Origin: Lachnospiraceae bacterium
GTDB lineage: Bacteria > Bacillota > Clostridia > Lachnospirales > Lachnospiraceae
Assembly (NCBI GenBank): GCA_022788085.1
Contig: JALEWA010000101.1
Span: 1-64,000, forward strand
DNA: 64,000 nt
Direction: 5' to 3'
Positions 29,973 through 39,567 of this stretch are shown piece by piece. The translations under genes were made by a program, and so were the position numbers. Under the pieces are notes generated by a model that did not search any database, was not told the origin of the DNA, and saw only the letters and a program-made list of their open reading frames with translations. Numbering within the stretch: position 1 is the first letter of the stretch; the number at the start of each line of letters is the position of its first letter.

Positions 29973-30112
29973 TTATCACATTCATATTAAGGTTAAATTA
30001 AATAGATGGTTAATGTAAAATATAGGTAAATAACTGAATATATCGTAATAATAAAATTAATAACTAAATATTAAGACTTATGTAGAGTCTGAAAAAGAAA
30101 GGATGTATTAGG

Positions 30113-30826
30113 GTGAAAAAGAAATTACTTGCTATAGTGCTGTCAGAGACTATGCTGGCTTTTGTATTAGCAGGCTGTGGAAGTAATCAGTCAGCACAGG
30201 AAAATTCTGAATCTCAAGAAGTAACAGAAGACACTGTACATGAACAGGATGCGGAACTTGAGTCGGGAAAGGTAGAATTGACAGTCTGGGCAGAAGCAAA
30301 TAATTTTGAGACACTGGATGGGATTCTTGCGGTAGCAGCAGTAGCCGACAAAAAGTTTTCTATGGAAATCACTTCGGGATGGTATATGTATTCCTTCTTT
30401 GGTGGAACAGGTCTGGACTTTGGAATCAATGATGATGGTGTTACCAATCATTGTAACTGGAATACAACTGAGGGTGCAATAAAGGGAACGGATATCGCAG
30501 AGGCAATGCTTAACGTTACTGCAAGTCCGGCGTTTTTTTCACAGCCTGACAATTTATTTGTCGAAAGTGTTGCATCAGGAGAGGTCATTGCAGGTATCAG
30601 TGGTGTATGGAATGCTGTAGCGATATGCGATGCATGGGGAGAGGATTATGGTGCATGTAAGCTTCCTACCTATACCTGTGCGGGACAGCAGATTCAAATG
30701 TCCTCCTTTACAGGATATAAAATGATGGGGGTTAATGCATATTCCGACCATGTGGAATGGGCACACAAGCTTGCAGAGTGGCTTACGAATGAAGAGAATC
30801 AGACAATTCGTTTTGAGGAAGTCTGA
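30113..30826 (+). pseudogene. Internally deleted sugar-type ABC substrate-binding lipoprotein
   Basis: Signal/lipobox VLAGCGSN, VELTVWAEANNFETL, then an abrupt join to DGILAVAAVADKKFSMEITSGWYMYSFFGGTGLDFGINDDG; ends [14 protein letters not shown] where the family normally continues. Confidence 0.75.
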
Positions 30827-31290
30827 CAAACGAAATCCTGAGTATCTCGAGCCAGACAAATTTATTTGCTTTAAATGCTTCTATTGAGGCAGCAAGAGCA
30901 GGGGAGGCAGGAAAAGGTTTTGCAGTAGTTGCCGATGAAATCCGCCAGTTGGCAGATTCAAGCCGTGAGACAGCAAACAGAATTCAGGAAATTAATGTTG
31001 TTGTAACCAATGCAGTACATAATCTTGCAGGAAATGCCAATAATCTAGTAGAATACCTGAATGAGTTCACGGACAAAACAGATGCATTAAAACGTGCCAT
31101 GGATGAAATTGCAGCTTCCATTAGTACCATTACAGATGCAATTGACGAAGGCGCAAAGGGAGTCAATGGAGCAGCAGAAAGCACGCAGATGCTCGTTGTG
31201 GATATGGAAAAAATCAGCAACCGTATGGATGTAAATGAAAAGATTGCTGGTGTTCTTCAACAAGGAACAGATATTTTTACCAAGTTTTAA
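30823..31290 (+). pseudogene. Methyl-accepting chemotaxis protein, C-terminal signalling fragment
   Basis: [51 protein letters not shown]... with no N-terminus or start region. Confidence 0.85.
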
Positions 31291-31312
31291 AAAATAATAA
31301 CATGAAGAAAAT

Positions 31313-31377
31313 AATCACGGTCATTCTCAAGCTTCTTGTACCATATGCGCAGAAAACCGTGATTTTTTCTGGACAAT
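31313..31377 (+). terminator. Rho-independent terminator
   Basis: AATCACGGT...ACCGTGATTTTTT. Confidence 0.7.
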
Positions 31378-31477
31378 TCTGGCAGTGATTTACAAAAGGA
31401 AGGATATTTGGTAAACTAAAAATGTTGGACTAAAGAGATTTATTATATTTTGGATAGTAAGAGGTTATGGACACAGC

Positions 31478-32104
31478 ATGGAAAGATGCATTATTGTAGG
31501 AGCAGGAGAATTCAGCTTATCATCATGGTGCTATGAAGAAGGAGATTATCTGATTGCAGCAGATGGAGGCTATGATCACCTGCAGGAAATTGGAATTACA
31601 CCAGATATGCTGATTGGTGATATGGACTCTATAAGGTTGAATCATTTGGCTCAGGAAATACAAGTCAAAAGGCTTCCTGTGGAAAAGGATGATACGGATA
31701 TGCTTGCGGCAATCAAGGAAGGGCTTCGTTTAGGCTACAGAGAATTCTATCTCTATGGAACCTTAGGAGGAGAAAGAATGGATCATTCTTTGGCTAACAT
31801 ACAGTGCCTTTTATATCTGTATAATCGAAGTGCAAAAGGAATACTGTATGGTGCCCATGACAGAGTGGAACTTCTATGTAATGATAAGATTTGCTATCCT
31901 GCATCTATGAAAGGAATTTTTTCTGTTTTTGCTCTTTTTGGAGATGCTAAAGGAGTGACGGAACAGGGGTTAAAATATTCGTTGCAGGATGCGACAGTAA
32001 ACATGGAGTTTCCTATAGGAATCAGTAATGAATTTATTGGTCAGGAAAGCATGATTTCTGTGAAAGAGGGAATGCTGCTTATCTGTATACATGAACTGGA
32101 ATAG
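31478..32104 (+). CDS. thiN: Thiamine pyrophosphokinase
   Basis: DYLIAADGGYDHLQEIGITPDMLIGDMDS...LPVEKDDTDMLAAIKEGL...LYGTLGGERMDHSLANIQ. Confidence 0.93.
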   Translation: MERCIIVGAGEFSLSSWCYEEGDYLIAADGGYDHLQEIGITPDMLIGDMDSIRLNHLAQEIQVKRLPVEKDDTDMLAAIKEGLRLGYREFYLYGTLGGERMDHSLANIQCLLYLYNRSAKGILYGAHDRVELLCNDKICYPASMKGIFSVFALFGDAKGVTEQGLKYSLQDATVNMEFPIGISNEFIGQESMISVKEGMLLICIHELE

Positions 32105-32160
32105 ACGAACAATAAGAAAATGTTAAAAGGACAGTATAAATAAGACAGGAGGAATTAAGT

Positions 32161-32997
32161 TTGTTAAAAATTGGATGTCATTTATCTTCATCAAAGGGGT
32201 ATCTTGCAATGGGAAAGGATGCGGCAGGGATTGGTGCTAATGTATTTCAATTCTTTACCAGAAATCCAAGAGGCGGAAAGGCAAAGGAGATAAACGAAGA
32301 GGATGTAAAGAAGTTTCTGACCTTTACAAAAGAGCATGGAATTACAGATTTTCTGGCACATGCACCTTATACCTTGAATGCATGTGCAGCAGATGAAAGA
32401 ATACGTGAATTTGCAAGGGAAACGTTTGCAGATGATCTGCAAAGACTGGAATATACACCGGGAAGTATGTATAATTTTCATCCGGGTTCCCATGTTGGGC
32501 AAGGAGTGGAAAAAGGAATCCAATATATTGCCGATACTTTGAATTCTGTTATGAAGCCACAACAGAGTACAACGGTATTACTGGAAACTATGGCAGGAAA
32601 GGGCAGCGAGATTGGCAGAAGCTTTGAAGAGCTTCAGAGCATTATCGAAAAGGTTACCTTGCAGGAAAAACTGGGAATATGTCTGGATACCTGTCATATA
32701 TTTGATGGAGGCTATGATATTGTTGAACATTTAGATGATGTGCTTATGGAATTTGATCAGGTAATCGGTCTTGACAGGCTAAAGGCAATTCATCTGAATG
32801 ACAGTATGAATACACTTGGTTCTCATAAGGATCGCCATGCTAAAATTGGAGAAGGAAACATTGGTAAAGAAGCATTAGTTCGGGTAATCAATCACCCAAG
32901 ATTAAGAAATCTTCCTTTCTATCTGGAGACTCCAAATGAGTTGCCAGGCTATGCTGCGGAAATTGCAATGCTTAAGGCTGCGTATAAAGAGGAGTAG
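32161..32997 (+). CDS. nfo: Endonuclease IV (TTG start)
   Basis: [18 protein letters not shown]...FFTRNPRG...[15 protein letters not shown]...[33 protein letters not shown]. Confidence 0.95.
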   Translation: MLKIGCHLSSSKGYLAMGKDAAGIGANVFQFFTRNPRGGKAKEINEEDVKKFLTFTKEHGITDFLAHAPYTLNACAADERIREFARETFADDLQRLEYTPGSMYNFHPGSHVGQGVEKGIQYIADTLNSVMKPQQSTTVLLETMAGKGSEIGRSFEELQSIIEKVTLQEKLGICLDTCHIFDGGYDIVEHLDDVLMEFDQVIGLDRLKAIHLNDSMNTLGSHKDRHAKIGEGNIGKEALVRVINHPRLRNLPFYLETPNELPGYAAEIAMLKAAYKEE

Positions 32998-33000
32998 GCT

Positions 33001-34059
33001 ATGATATATTCTTTTGCACAATGGTTATTTTTCTTTTACATCTATTGTTTTATCGGTTGGATTTGGGAAACCTGCTATGTTAGTGTCCTTCAGGGGAAAT
33101 GGGTAAATCGTGGATTTATGAGAGGACCATTTCTTCCTATTTACGGTTCCGGCGCAATCATTGTATTGATTTTTACATTACCCGTCCGTACGGATGCAGT
33201 TGCCGTATTTTTTATTGGTATGATTAGTGCTACCATATTGGAATATTGTACAGGTGTTGTGATGGAGAAGCTTTTTCATGTACGATATTGGGACTATAGT
33301 AATCAGCCATTGAATCTGAAAGGGCATATTTGCGTTACATCTTCGTTGGCGTGGGGAGTATTTTCCGTTGTTCTTACTTTATATGGTCATACTCCGTTAG
33401 AACATTTTGTGCTTGGTATGAACCGGAATGCTTTGGAATTTCTAGTATTTATCCTTACGGTTATTATTTCCATTGATATGTTTGAATCCGTAAGAGAAGC
33501 TATGAATCTAAAAGAGATGTTATTAAGCCTTGAAGAAAATAATGCAGAGTTTAGAAGGATTCAGAAGCATATTGAGGTAGTTCAGGCTTTCTATGGAACG
33601 GAAATCAAAGAAAAATCAGAAGTCGGATTGAAGAAGTTAAGTACTGCAATTGAAAACGGTAAGGAGTTCTATAATAAGTACGGAGTACATAAAAAACGTA
33701 AGAGTGTTACGAAAGAAGTATTTATTTCAAATCTTGAACGGGCAAGAGCTGTAAAGGAGGAAACTCTTAAACGGTTAAATGATACCATGGAGGCTTATGC
33801 AGAGAAGATAAAGAGCGGCGAAGAGAAAAATGATTCTGTTCTGCAGGCGATTTCTGAATCAAGAAACATTGTTTCGAAACAGAAGCATAATATCTTTAAC
33901 ATGAAGAATAAGGAATATGTGCGATTAAGAGCATTATTAAAGAGAAATCCTCATGCAATATCTAAAATGCATGAACAGGCTTTTTCTGAACTTATGGATA
34001 TAACACAGGAAGAGGCACAAGAAGAACATGAAAGAGAAAAAATTGAGAAGATTGGGTGA
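33001..34059 (+). CDS. Putative ABC transporter permease-like membrane protein (CmpB-type) with long coiled-coil C-terminus
   Basis: YCFIGWIWETCYVSVLQGKWVNRGFMRGPFLPIYGSGA, EKLFHVRYWDYSNQPLNLKGHICV. Confidence 0.8.
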   Translation: MIYSFAQWLFFFYIYCFIGWIWETCYVSVLQGKWVNRGFMRGPFLPIYGSGAIIVLIFTLPVRTDAVAVFFIGMISATILEYCTGVVMEKLFHVRYWDYSNQPLNLKGHICVTSSLAWGVFSVVLTLYGHTPLEHFVLGMNRNALEFLVFILTVIISIDMFESVREAMNLKEMLLSLEENNAEFRRIQKHIEVVQAFYGTEIKEKSEVGLKKLSTAIENGKEFYNKYGVHKKRKSVTKEVFISNLERARAVKEETLKRLNDTMEAYAEKIKSGEEKNDSVLQAISESRNIVSKQKHNIFNMKNKEYVRLRALLKRNPHAISKMHEQAFSELMDITQEEAQEEHEREKIEKIG

Positions 34060-35215
34060 GTTATTAGAGGAAAGTGTAGCAAATCAGGAAATCGCAGGAG
34101 GCAATCTTTGCGTAATACATAATGGGCAGGAATTATATTATGCTCAGGCAGGGTATTCTGATATTGCAAATAAGAGAAAGATGGAAAGAGATAGTATTGT
34201 AAGGCTTTACTCTATGACTAAGCCCATTACGGCTTCGGCAGTCATGTTATTGGTAGAAAGAGGAATCGTGGATTTATTAGATCCCTTAGAAAAATATTTC
34301 CCGGAATTCTCTAATACAATGGTGACGGCTGATAGAAAAGCAGACATTGGAGCGATAAAGGCAAAACGTTCTATTACAATAAGAGATTGCATGAATATGA
34401 CTTCAGGTTTGCCATATGGCTGTGATGCGGATCCTTCCAGCCGTGATGTAGGGAAGGTGTTTGATGAGCTTGATCAGAGGCTATATTCCCAGAATCCTAT
34501 GACAACGGTGGAACTGGCAAGACGTCTTGGTAGCTGCAGACTTGATTTTCAGCCTGGAGAGGGTTGGAGATATGGAACAAGTGCAGATGTTTTGGGAGCT
34601 GTTGTAGAGGTGGCAAGTGGTATGCACTTCGGTGAGTTTTTGGAGAAGGAATTCTTTCGTCCTCTGGGAATGAAGGATACCGGCTTTCGTGTATCTGATG
34701 ATAAGCGGGACAGACTTACAGTCGTGTATGAAAGCACGCCGGATGGATTAATAGAATACCATGGAAATCATTTGGGAATTTGTAACCATATGGATACAAA
34801 GATTGCTTTTGAGTCAGGCGGGGCAGGATTAGTATCTACATTGGAAGATTACCGTAGATTTACACAGATGCTGATGCAGAAGGGAAGCTATGAGGGAAAC
34901 GAAATCCTTGCACCGAAGACGGTAGAGTATATGACAAATTGCCATTTGCAACCAAATCAACAGATTATGATGAAGGATTGGGAGAACCTGTATGGTTTTT
35001 CCTATGGAAATCTGATGAGAGTATTAGTGGATCCTTCTCTTACTGTATTTAACGGTTCTGTTGGAGAGTATGGGTGGGATGGATGGCTTGGTCCATATTT
35101 TGCTAACATGCCAAAAGAGGATACCACTTTCCTGATGATGGTTCAAAGAAAAGACAGTGGAACGTTTACGCTTACAAGAAAGCTGAGAAATGCCCTTGCA
35201 GCAGCGATGGAATAA
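34028..35215 (+). CDS. Serine hydrolase (class C beta-lactamase-like)
   Basis: LYSMTKPITASAVMLL (SxxK), YGTSADVLGAVVE (YxT/S). Confidence 0.92.
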   Translation: MKEKKLRRLGELLEESVANQEIAGGNLCVIHNGQELYYAQAGYSDIANKRKMERDSIVRLYSMTKPITASAVMLLVERGIVDLLDPLEKYFPEFSNTMVTADRKADIGAIKAKRSITIRDCMNMTSGLPYGCDADPSSRDVGKVFDELDQRLYSQNPMTTVELARRLGSCRLDFQPGEGWRYGTSADVLGAVVEVASGMHFGEFLEKEFFRPLGMKDTGFRVSDDKRDRLTVVYESTPDGLIEYHGNHLGICNHMDTKIAFESGGAGLVSTLEDYRRFTQMLMQKGSYEGNEILAPKTVEYMTNCHLQPNQQIMMKDWENLYGFSYGNLMRVLVDPSLTVFNGSVGEYGWDGWLGPYFANMPKEDTTFLMMVQRKDSGTFTLTRKLRNALAAAME

Positions 35216-35262
35216 ATAACAGAGTATTGTAGTTTCGTATGAAATGCAATACTCTGTTTTCA

Positions 35263-37041
35263 TTAGATAACATCCTGCAGCTGTGCCATTTGAAGCCGAT
35301 AGTAAGCACCCCTTTTTGCCATGAGCGTATCATGATTTCCTTCTTCTAATATTCCTCCGTTGTCGATCACAAAGATGCGATCAGCCTTCTGGATTGTAGA
35401 CAAGCGGTGTGCGATGACAAAAGAGGTTCTGCCCTTTAGTAATGCCTCTATGCCTTCCTGTACAAGAAGCTCTGTTTTGGTGTCGATACTCGAGGTAGCT
35501 TCATCAAGTATCAGAATCTTAGGCATGCTGACCATGGTTCTGGCAAAAGCGATAAGCTGTTTCTGACCAACGGACAGACCGCCGCCACGTTCTTCCAGGA
35601 CAGTGTCATATTGCTTTGGAAGCTTCATAATAAAATCATGGGCATGAACAGCCTTAGCAGCAGCAATGATTTCTTCATCCGTGGCATCAAGCTTGCCATA
35701 AGCAATGTTATCGCGAATGGTTCCCGTAAAGAGAAAATTATCCTGTGTCATGATTCCCATTTGCTGACGGAGACTTTCAATGCTGACGGATTTAAGGTCA
35801 TGCCCGTCAATTCGGATTGTTCCCTGCTGAATATCATAAAAACGACTAATCAGATTGACAATAGTGGTTTTTCCGGCACCGGTAGGACCTACAAGAGCGA
35901 TGGTTTCACCGGGATTGATATGAAAACTGACATCCTGCAATACCTTCGTGTTCTCATCATAGGAGAAGCTTACATGCTCAAAGTCAACGGAACCCTTAAT
36001 AACAGGCATTTGAACAACGTTCCTGGCATCAGTGATACCGGATTTTGTATCCAGTATTTCAAAGATCCTTTCAGCACCGGAGATATTGGTTATCAACTGA
36101 TTATAGAAGTTGCTAAGGTTCATGATTGGCTGCCAGAACATGGAAATATAAGTACCAAATGCAATAAGGGTACCTATCGTAACCTGCTCAACACCAAGAA
36201 TGACAATGCCTGTGTACCAAAGAGAAACACACCCGAATCCCCAACAGAAATCAATGACAGAACCAAAAGCATCTGCATATAAAACGGCATCCATGAAGGA
36301 ATCACGGTGCTCTTTGATTAATTTATGAAAGGTATCTCTTGTTTCATCTTCGGCATGGAAGCTTTGAATAATACGGATACCGGATAAATCCTCATGGACA
36401 AAAGCATTCAGGTTTGAGGATTTTTTCCTGTGTATCTGCCACTTTACATGAGACCGTGTCTGAATGAACCATACCCCGGCAATCATGAATGGGATACTGA
36501 TTAAGGAAGCAGCAGCAAGCAACGGATTCTTTACGAACATGATAATAACAACAGCACATATTGTGATGAAATCAGGAATCAGAGTAGTAACGCTGTTTGA
36601 CAATACATCCTTAAGAGAGTTGATATCACCTATGATTCGAGCAAGAATCTTTCCTGTTGGTCTGCTGTCAAAAAATTTGAAATCCAGGGTCTGAATATGT
36701 GTATACAGTTGCTGACGAATATTTACAAGCACATTGTTACAGACCTTTGCCATAACATACATTCTTAACTTTACAAGAATGATTAGAATGAGATTCATGG
36801 CAATAGCAATGGCAGCGATGCGGTATAATCCCTGAAAATCCTTTACCGCAATATGGTTATCAATAGCAGCCTCTATAAGCAGTGGATTGATTAAGCTAAC
36901 CGCAACGCAATATGCCATAATAAGCAAAACACCTAAGATTGGTAATTTGTATTGTAAAAGATAGGAGAATAGTCGTCCGAGAGTTTTTAGTTTGCTGACT
37001 TCAGCGATATTCTCATCTTCTTTGAAAGAGTTAATAGGCAC
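35263..37041 (-). CDS. ABC exporter half-transporter, catalytic-Glu subunit (BmrD-like)
   Basis: GPTGAGKTT; LSVGQKQ; KILILDEATSSIDT. Confidence 0.93.
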   Translation of the reverse strand: MPINSFKEDENIAEVSKLKTLGRLFSYLLQYKLPILGVLLIMAYCVAVSLINPLLIEAAIDNHIAVKDFQGLYRIAAIAIAMNLILIILVKLRMYVMAKVCNNVLVNIRQQLYTHIQTLDFKFFDSRPTGKILARIIGDINSLKDVLSNSVTTLIPDFITICAVVIIMFVKNPLLAAASLISIPFMIAGVWFIQTRSHVKWQIHRKKSSNLNAFVHEDLSGIRIIQSFHAEDETRDTFHKLIKEHRDSFMDAVLYADAFGSVIDFCWGFGCVSLWYTGIVILGVEQVTIGTLIAFGTYISMFWQPIMNLSNFYNQLITNISGAERIFEILDTKSGITDARNVVQMPVIKGSVDFEHVSFSYDENTKVLQDVSFHINPGETIALVGPTGAGKTTIVNLISRFYDIQQGTIRIDGHDLKSVSIESLRQQMGIMTQDNFLFTGTIRDNIAYGKLDATDEEIIAAAKAVHAHDFIMKLPKQYDTVLEERGGGLSVGQKQLIAFARTMVSMPKILILDEATSSIDTKTELLVQEGIEALLKGRTSFVIAHRLSTIQKADRIFVIDNGGILEEGNHDTLMAKRGAYYRLQMAQLQDVI

Positions 37042-37044
37042 AGA

Positions 37045-38781
37045 TTACGCCTCCTTTCTATTTGGTGCTCCATATTGAGAGCAATAAGTCGCAAAGTACA
37101 GCCCTTGCCTGGACATTAGCTCTTCATGAGTGCCACGTTCCTTGATTGAGCCATTATCTAAAACGATAATTTCGTCTGCATGGCGTACTGCACTGATTCT
37201 ATGAGCTATAATAAGCTTGGTCGTATTTTGCAGTTCATGTAGTGTTTTTTGAATTTCATGCTCTGTTTCCATGTCAAGAGCAGAAGTAGAATCATCCATA
37301 ACCAGAATGGGCGTGTTTTTAGCTAATGCCCTGGCGATACTGATTCTTTGTTTCTGTCCGCCGGACAGACCTACACCACGTTCTCCGATGATGGTCTCAT
37401 ATGCATCATCCATCTTTTCAATAAATCCGCTTGCCTGTGCAGCCTTTGATGCATTTCTTACAGCTATCATATCGATATATTCCCTTTTTCCAAGCTTTAC
37501 ATTTTCTGTAATGGTATCAGAGAATAGGAAAACATCCTGCATAACGAGTGAGATGCTTTGACGTAACTGCTTTAGGGAAAGCTCCTTGATATCAATATTA
37601 TCCAATAGAATCTTACCATCGGTAGCGTCATAAAGGCGCTGCAATAATTGAATGACTGAAGTTTTTCCGGCACCGGTTGCTCCCATAATACCAATTGTTT
37701 TACCGGGTTCTACCACAAAGGAAATATCGTGCAAAATCTCATGCATATCTTCTTTATGGAAGGAAACATGGGAAAATTCGATTTTCCCATTTACGGTATC
37801 AAGAATAACAGGATTTGCAGGTTCTGTAATGGCAGGAACTTCATTGTATATTTTTTGAATCTTTTTATTTGAAGCAATACCTGCTGATAAATCATTTGAC
37901 AGCCAACCTAACATTTCCATTGGCCACACGATATTGTTGGAATATTCAATAAAAGCTCCAAGTGCACCAAGCGTAATAATGTCTTTCATAACCAGACGAC
38001 CACCAAGCAGCAGAATGATCATTGGCAGCAGCTTTGTAATAATCTGGAAAAAAGGATAATATTTTACAAATACCTTTGACTGTTGCATATTGAGGTCATA
38101 GTAACGCTTGTTGTGTGAGAGGAACTTCTCAATCTCATAACGCTCTCTTGCAAATGCTTTTACTGTGCGGACCCCTGCAAGGTTTTCTTCTGCTACTGTA
38201 TTAAGCTTTGCATTCTCCTCACTGATTTCCTCATAAATTTCTCCAAGCTTTCTCTCCATTCTGACAGCAATAAAACCGCAAAGGATCATGGCACAGGTTG
38301 GAATGATTGCAAGCGTTACATTAAGACTGTACATACAAAAAAGTACGACAATTGTATGATAAATAACCTCAATGACCAGCATCCCAACATAAGACATGGT
38401 GTTCCAGATACGGTCAATGTCATCTTTAACACGAGCCATTAATTCTCCTGTGTTGTTTTTGTCAAAAAAGTTACAGCTCAGGCTCTGAATGTGGTCAAAA
38501 AGCTCCTTTCTCATTTCGGAAGCAATGCTTGAACCAGCCTTATCAAAGGTGTATTCCTTGGTATATTGAAAGATACATCTTCCGACCCCGACACACAGGA
38601 TTCCACCAAGCAGATAGGGCAGAAGTGTTAAATTGCCACCAATGATGACATCATCAATAATATGCATGGTCAGCATTGGTGCGAGCATATCCAGCGATAC
38701 ACTGATAAAAAGGGAAAGAATAGCCAGTAAATAAGACCATTTATATTCCCAGATGTAAGTTGACAGTTTCTTTCTCTTCAT
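37045..38781 (-). CDS. ABC exporter half-transporter with degenerate Walker B (BmrC-like); start uncertain
   Basis: GATGAGKTS; LSGGQKQR; PILVMDDSTSALD (D in place of catalytic E). Confidence 0.92.
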   Translation of the reverse strand: MKRKKLSTYIWEYKWSYLLAILSLFISVSLDMLAPMLTMHIIDDVIIGGNLTLLPYLLGGILCVGVGRCIFQYTKEYTFDKAGSSIASEMRKELFDHIQSLSCNFFDKNNTGELMARVKDDIDRIWNTMSYVGMLVIEVIYHTIVVLFCMYSLNVTLAIIPTCAMILCGFIAVRMERKLGEIYEEISEENAKLNTVAEENLAGVRTVKAFARERYEIEKFLSHNKRYYDLNMQQSKVFVKYYPFFQIITKLLPMIILLLGGRLVMKDIITLGALGAFIEYSNNIVWPMEMLGWLSNDLSAGIASNKKIQKIYNEVPAITEPANPVILDTVNGKIEFSHVSFHKEDMHEILHDISFVVEPGKTIGIMGATGAGKTSVIQLLQRLYDATDGKILLDNIDIKELSLKQLRQSISLVMQDVFLFSDTITENVKLGKREYIDMIAVRNASKAAQASGFIEKMDDAYETIIGERGVGLSGGQKQRISIARALAKNTPILVMDDSTSALDMETEHEIQKTLHELQNTTKLIIAHRISAVRHADEIIVLDNGSIKERGTHEELMSRQGLYFATYCSQYGAPNRKEA

Positions 38782-38828
38782 GATGTGTAAATAAACCTCC
38801 CTCAATGTAATGAAAATTCTCTGGGTTA

Positions 38829-38925
38829 TGCGCTTGTGCGTAATGAAAATCGAGCAGGCGACAGCCTGATCGTTGTGCCAAGCGCATGCAGCAAAGCTGC
38901 AAATTACCTTATGCGCTTGTGCACA
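38829..38925 (-). repeat. ATGCGCTTG/CAAGCGCAT repeat cluster
   Basis: Two direct ATGCGCTTGTGC copies flank an inverted CAAGCGCAT copy; also a GCAGCAAAGCTGC hairpin. Confidence 0.75.
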
Positions 38926-38957
38926 TAAAAAACCACGATAGAAAAACTACCGTGGTT
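38925..38957 (-). terminator. Rho-independent terminator/attenuator between leader peptide and ABC genes
   Basis: On - strand: AACCACGGTAG-ttttt-CTATCGTGGTT-TTTT. Confidence 0.85.
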
Positions 38958-39013
38958 AAGAATCAATAGACAAAGCAATGTATTTTACTCTAATTCCTAT
39001 ATAACATTCATTT

Positions 39014-39103
39014 TATGAATGACAATACCCAGAGGTAATCTTCATGTTGTGTGAAAATATTTTGTTTTCTGTGTTCATAAATGTAATTCTAAAACGTAAC
39101 ATA
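39014..39103 (-). CDS. 29-aa leader peptide MLRFRITFMNTENKIFSHNMKITSGYCHS
   Basis: On - strand AAAAGGAGGTaaaaattATG; upstream TTGACA-17-TATGGT promoter; downstream terminator. Confidence 0.7.
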
Positions 39104-39375
39104 ATTTTTACCTCCTTTTCTTAAAATTTGTGAACAGTGACATTTATTACCATACTCCAAGAAATATAATCTGTCAATAATGAATTAAAAAATTATATAA
39201 AAGATTTTCTATTTAGAAGAAAATTCATCAAAGTATCTGACAGAGGTCTCTTCGCTTAGGCGGGAATATTTGAAGAATAATTTAAAAACGACTTTATGGG
39301 AAAATGATACAAATTACCTAATAACATTGTTGCGATTTGCACAAAAACCATGTATAATGTACACGAATGCAATGA

Positions 39376-39535
39376 GCAGTGCGAAAAACAAAGAATGACA
39401 AAGTGTCTGCTTGCAGACACAATTGGCATTTTTGTTTTTCATAGTGCGAAGCACGTGAACGAGTGAAACGAAGTTTCGCGAGTGTGCACTGCGTAGTAGT
39501 GTGCTGAAAAAGTCCCGAAAAACGAAGTTTTTCAA
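39376..39535. repeat. Cluster of intergenic hairpins upstream of gpmI
   Basis: GTGTCTGC-tt-GCAGACAC (39403-39420) inside GAAAAACAAAG...TTTGTTTTTC; GTGCgaaGCAC; GAAACgaaGTTTC; GAAAAACgaaGTTTTTC. Confidence 0.75.
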
Positions 39536-39567
39536 ATAAAATTGAAATATAAAAAGGAGATTAAAAA

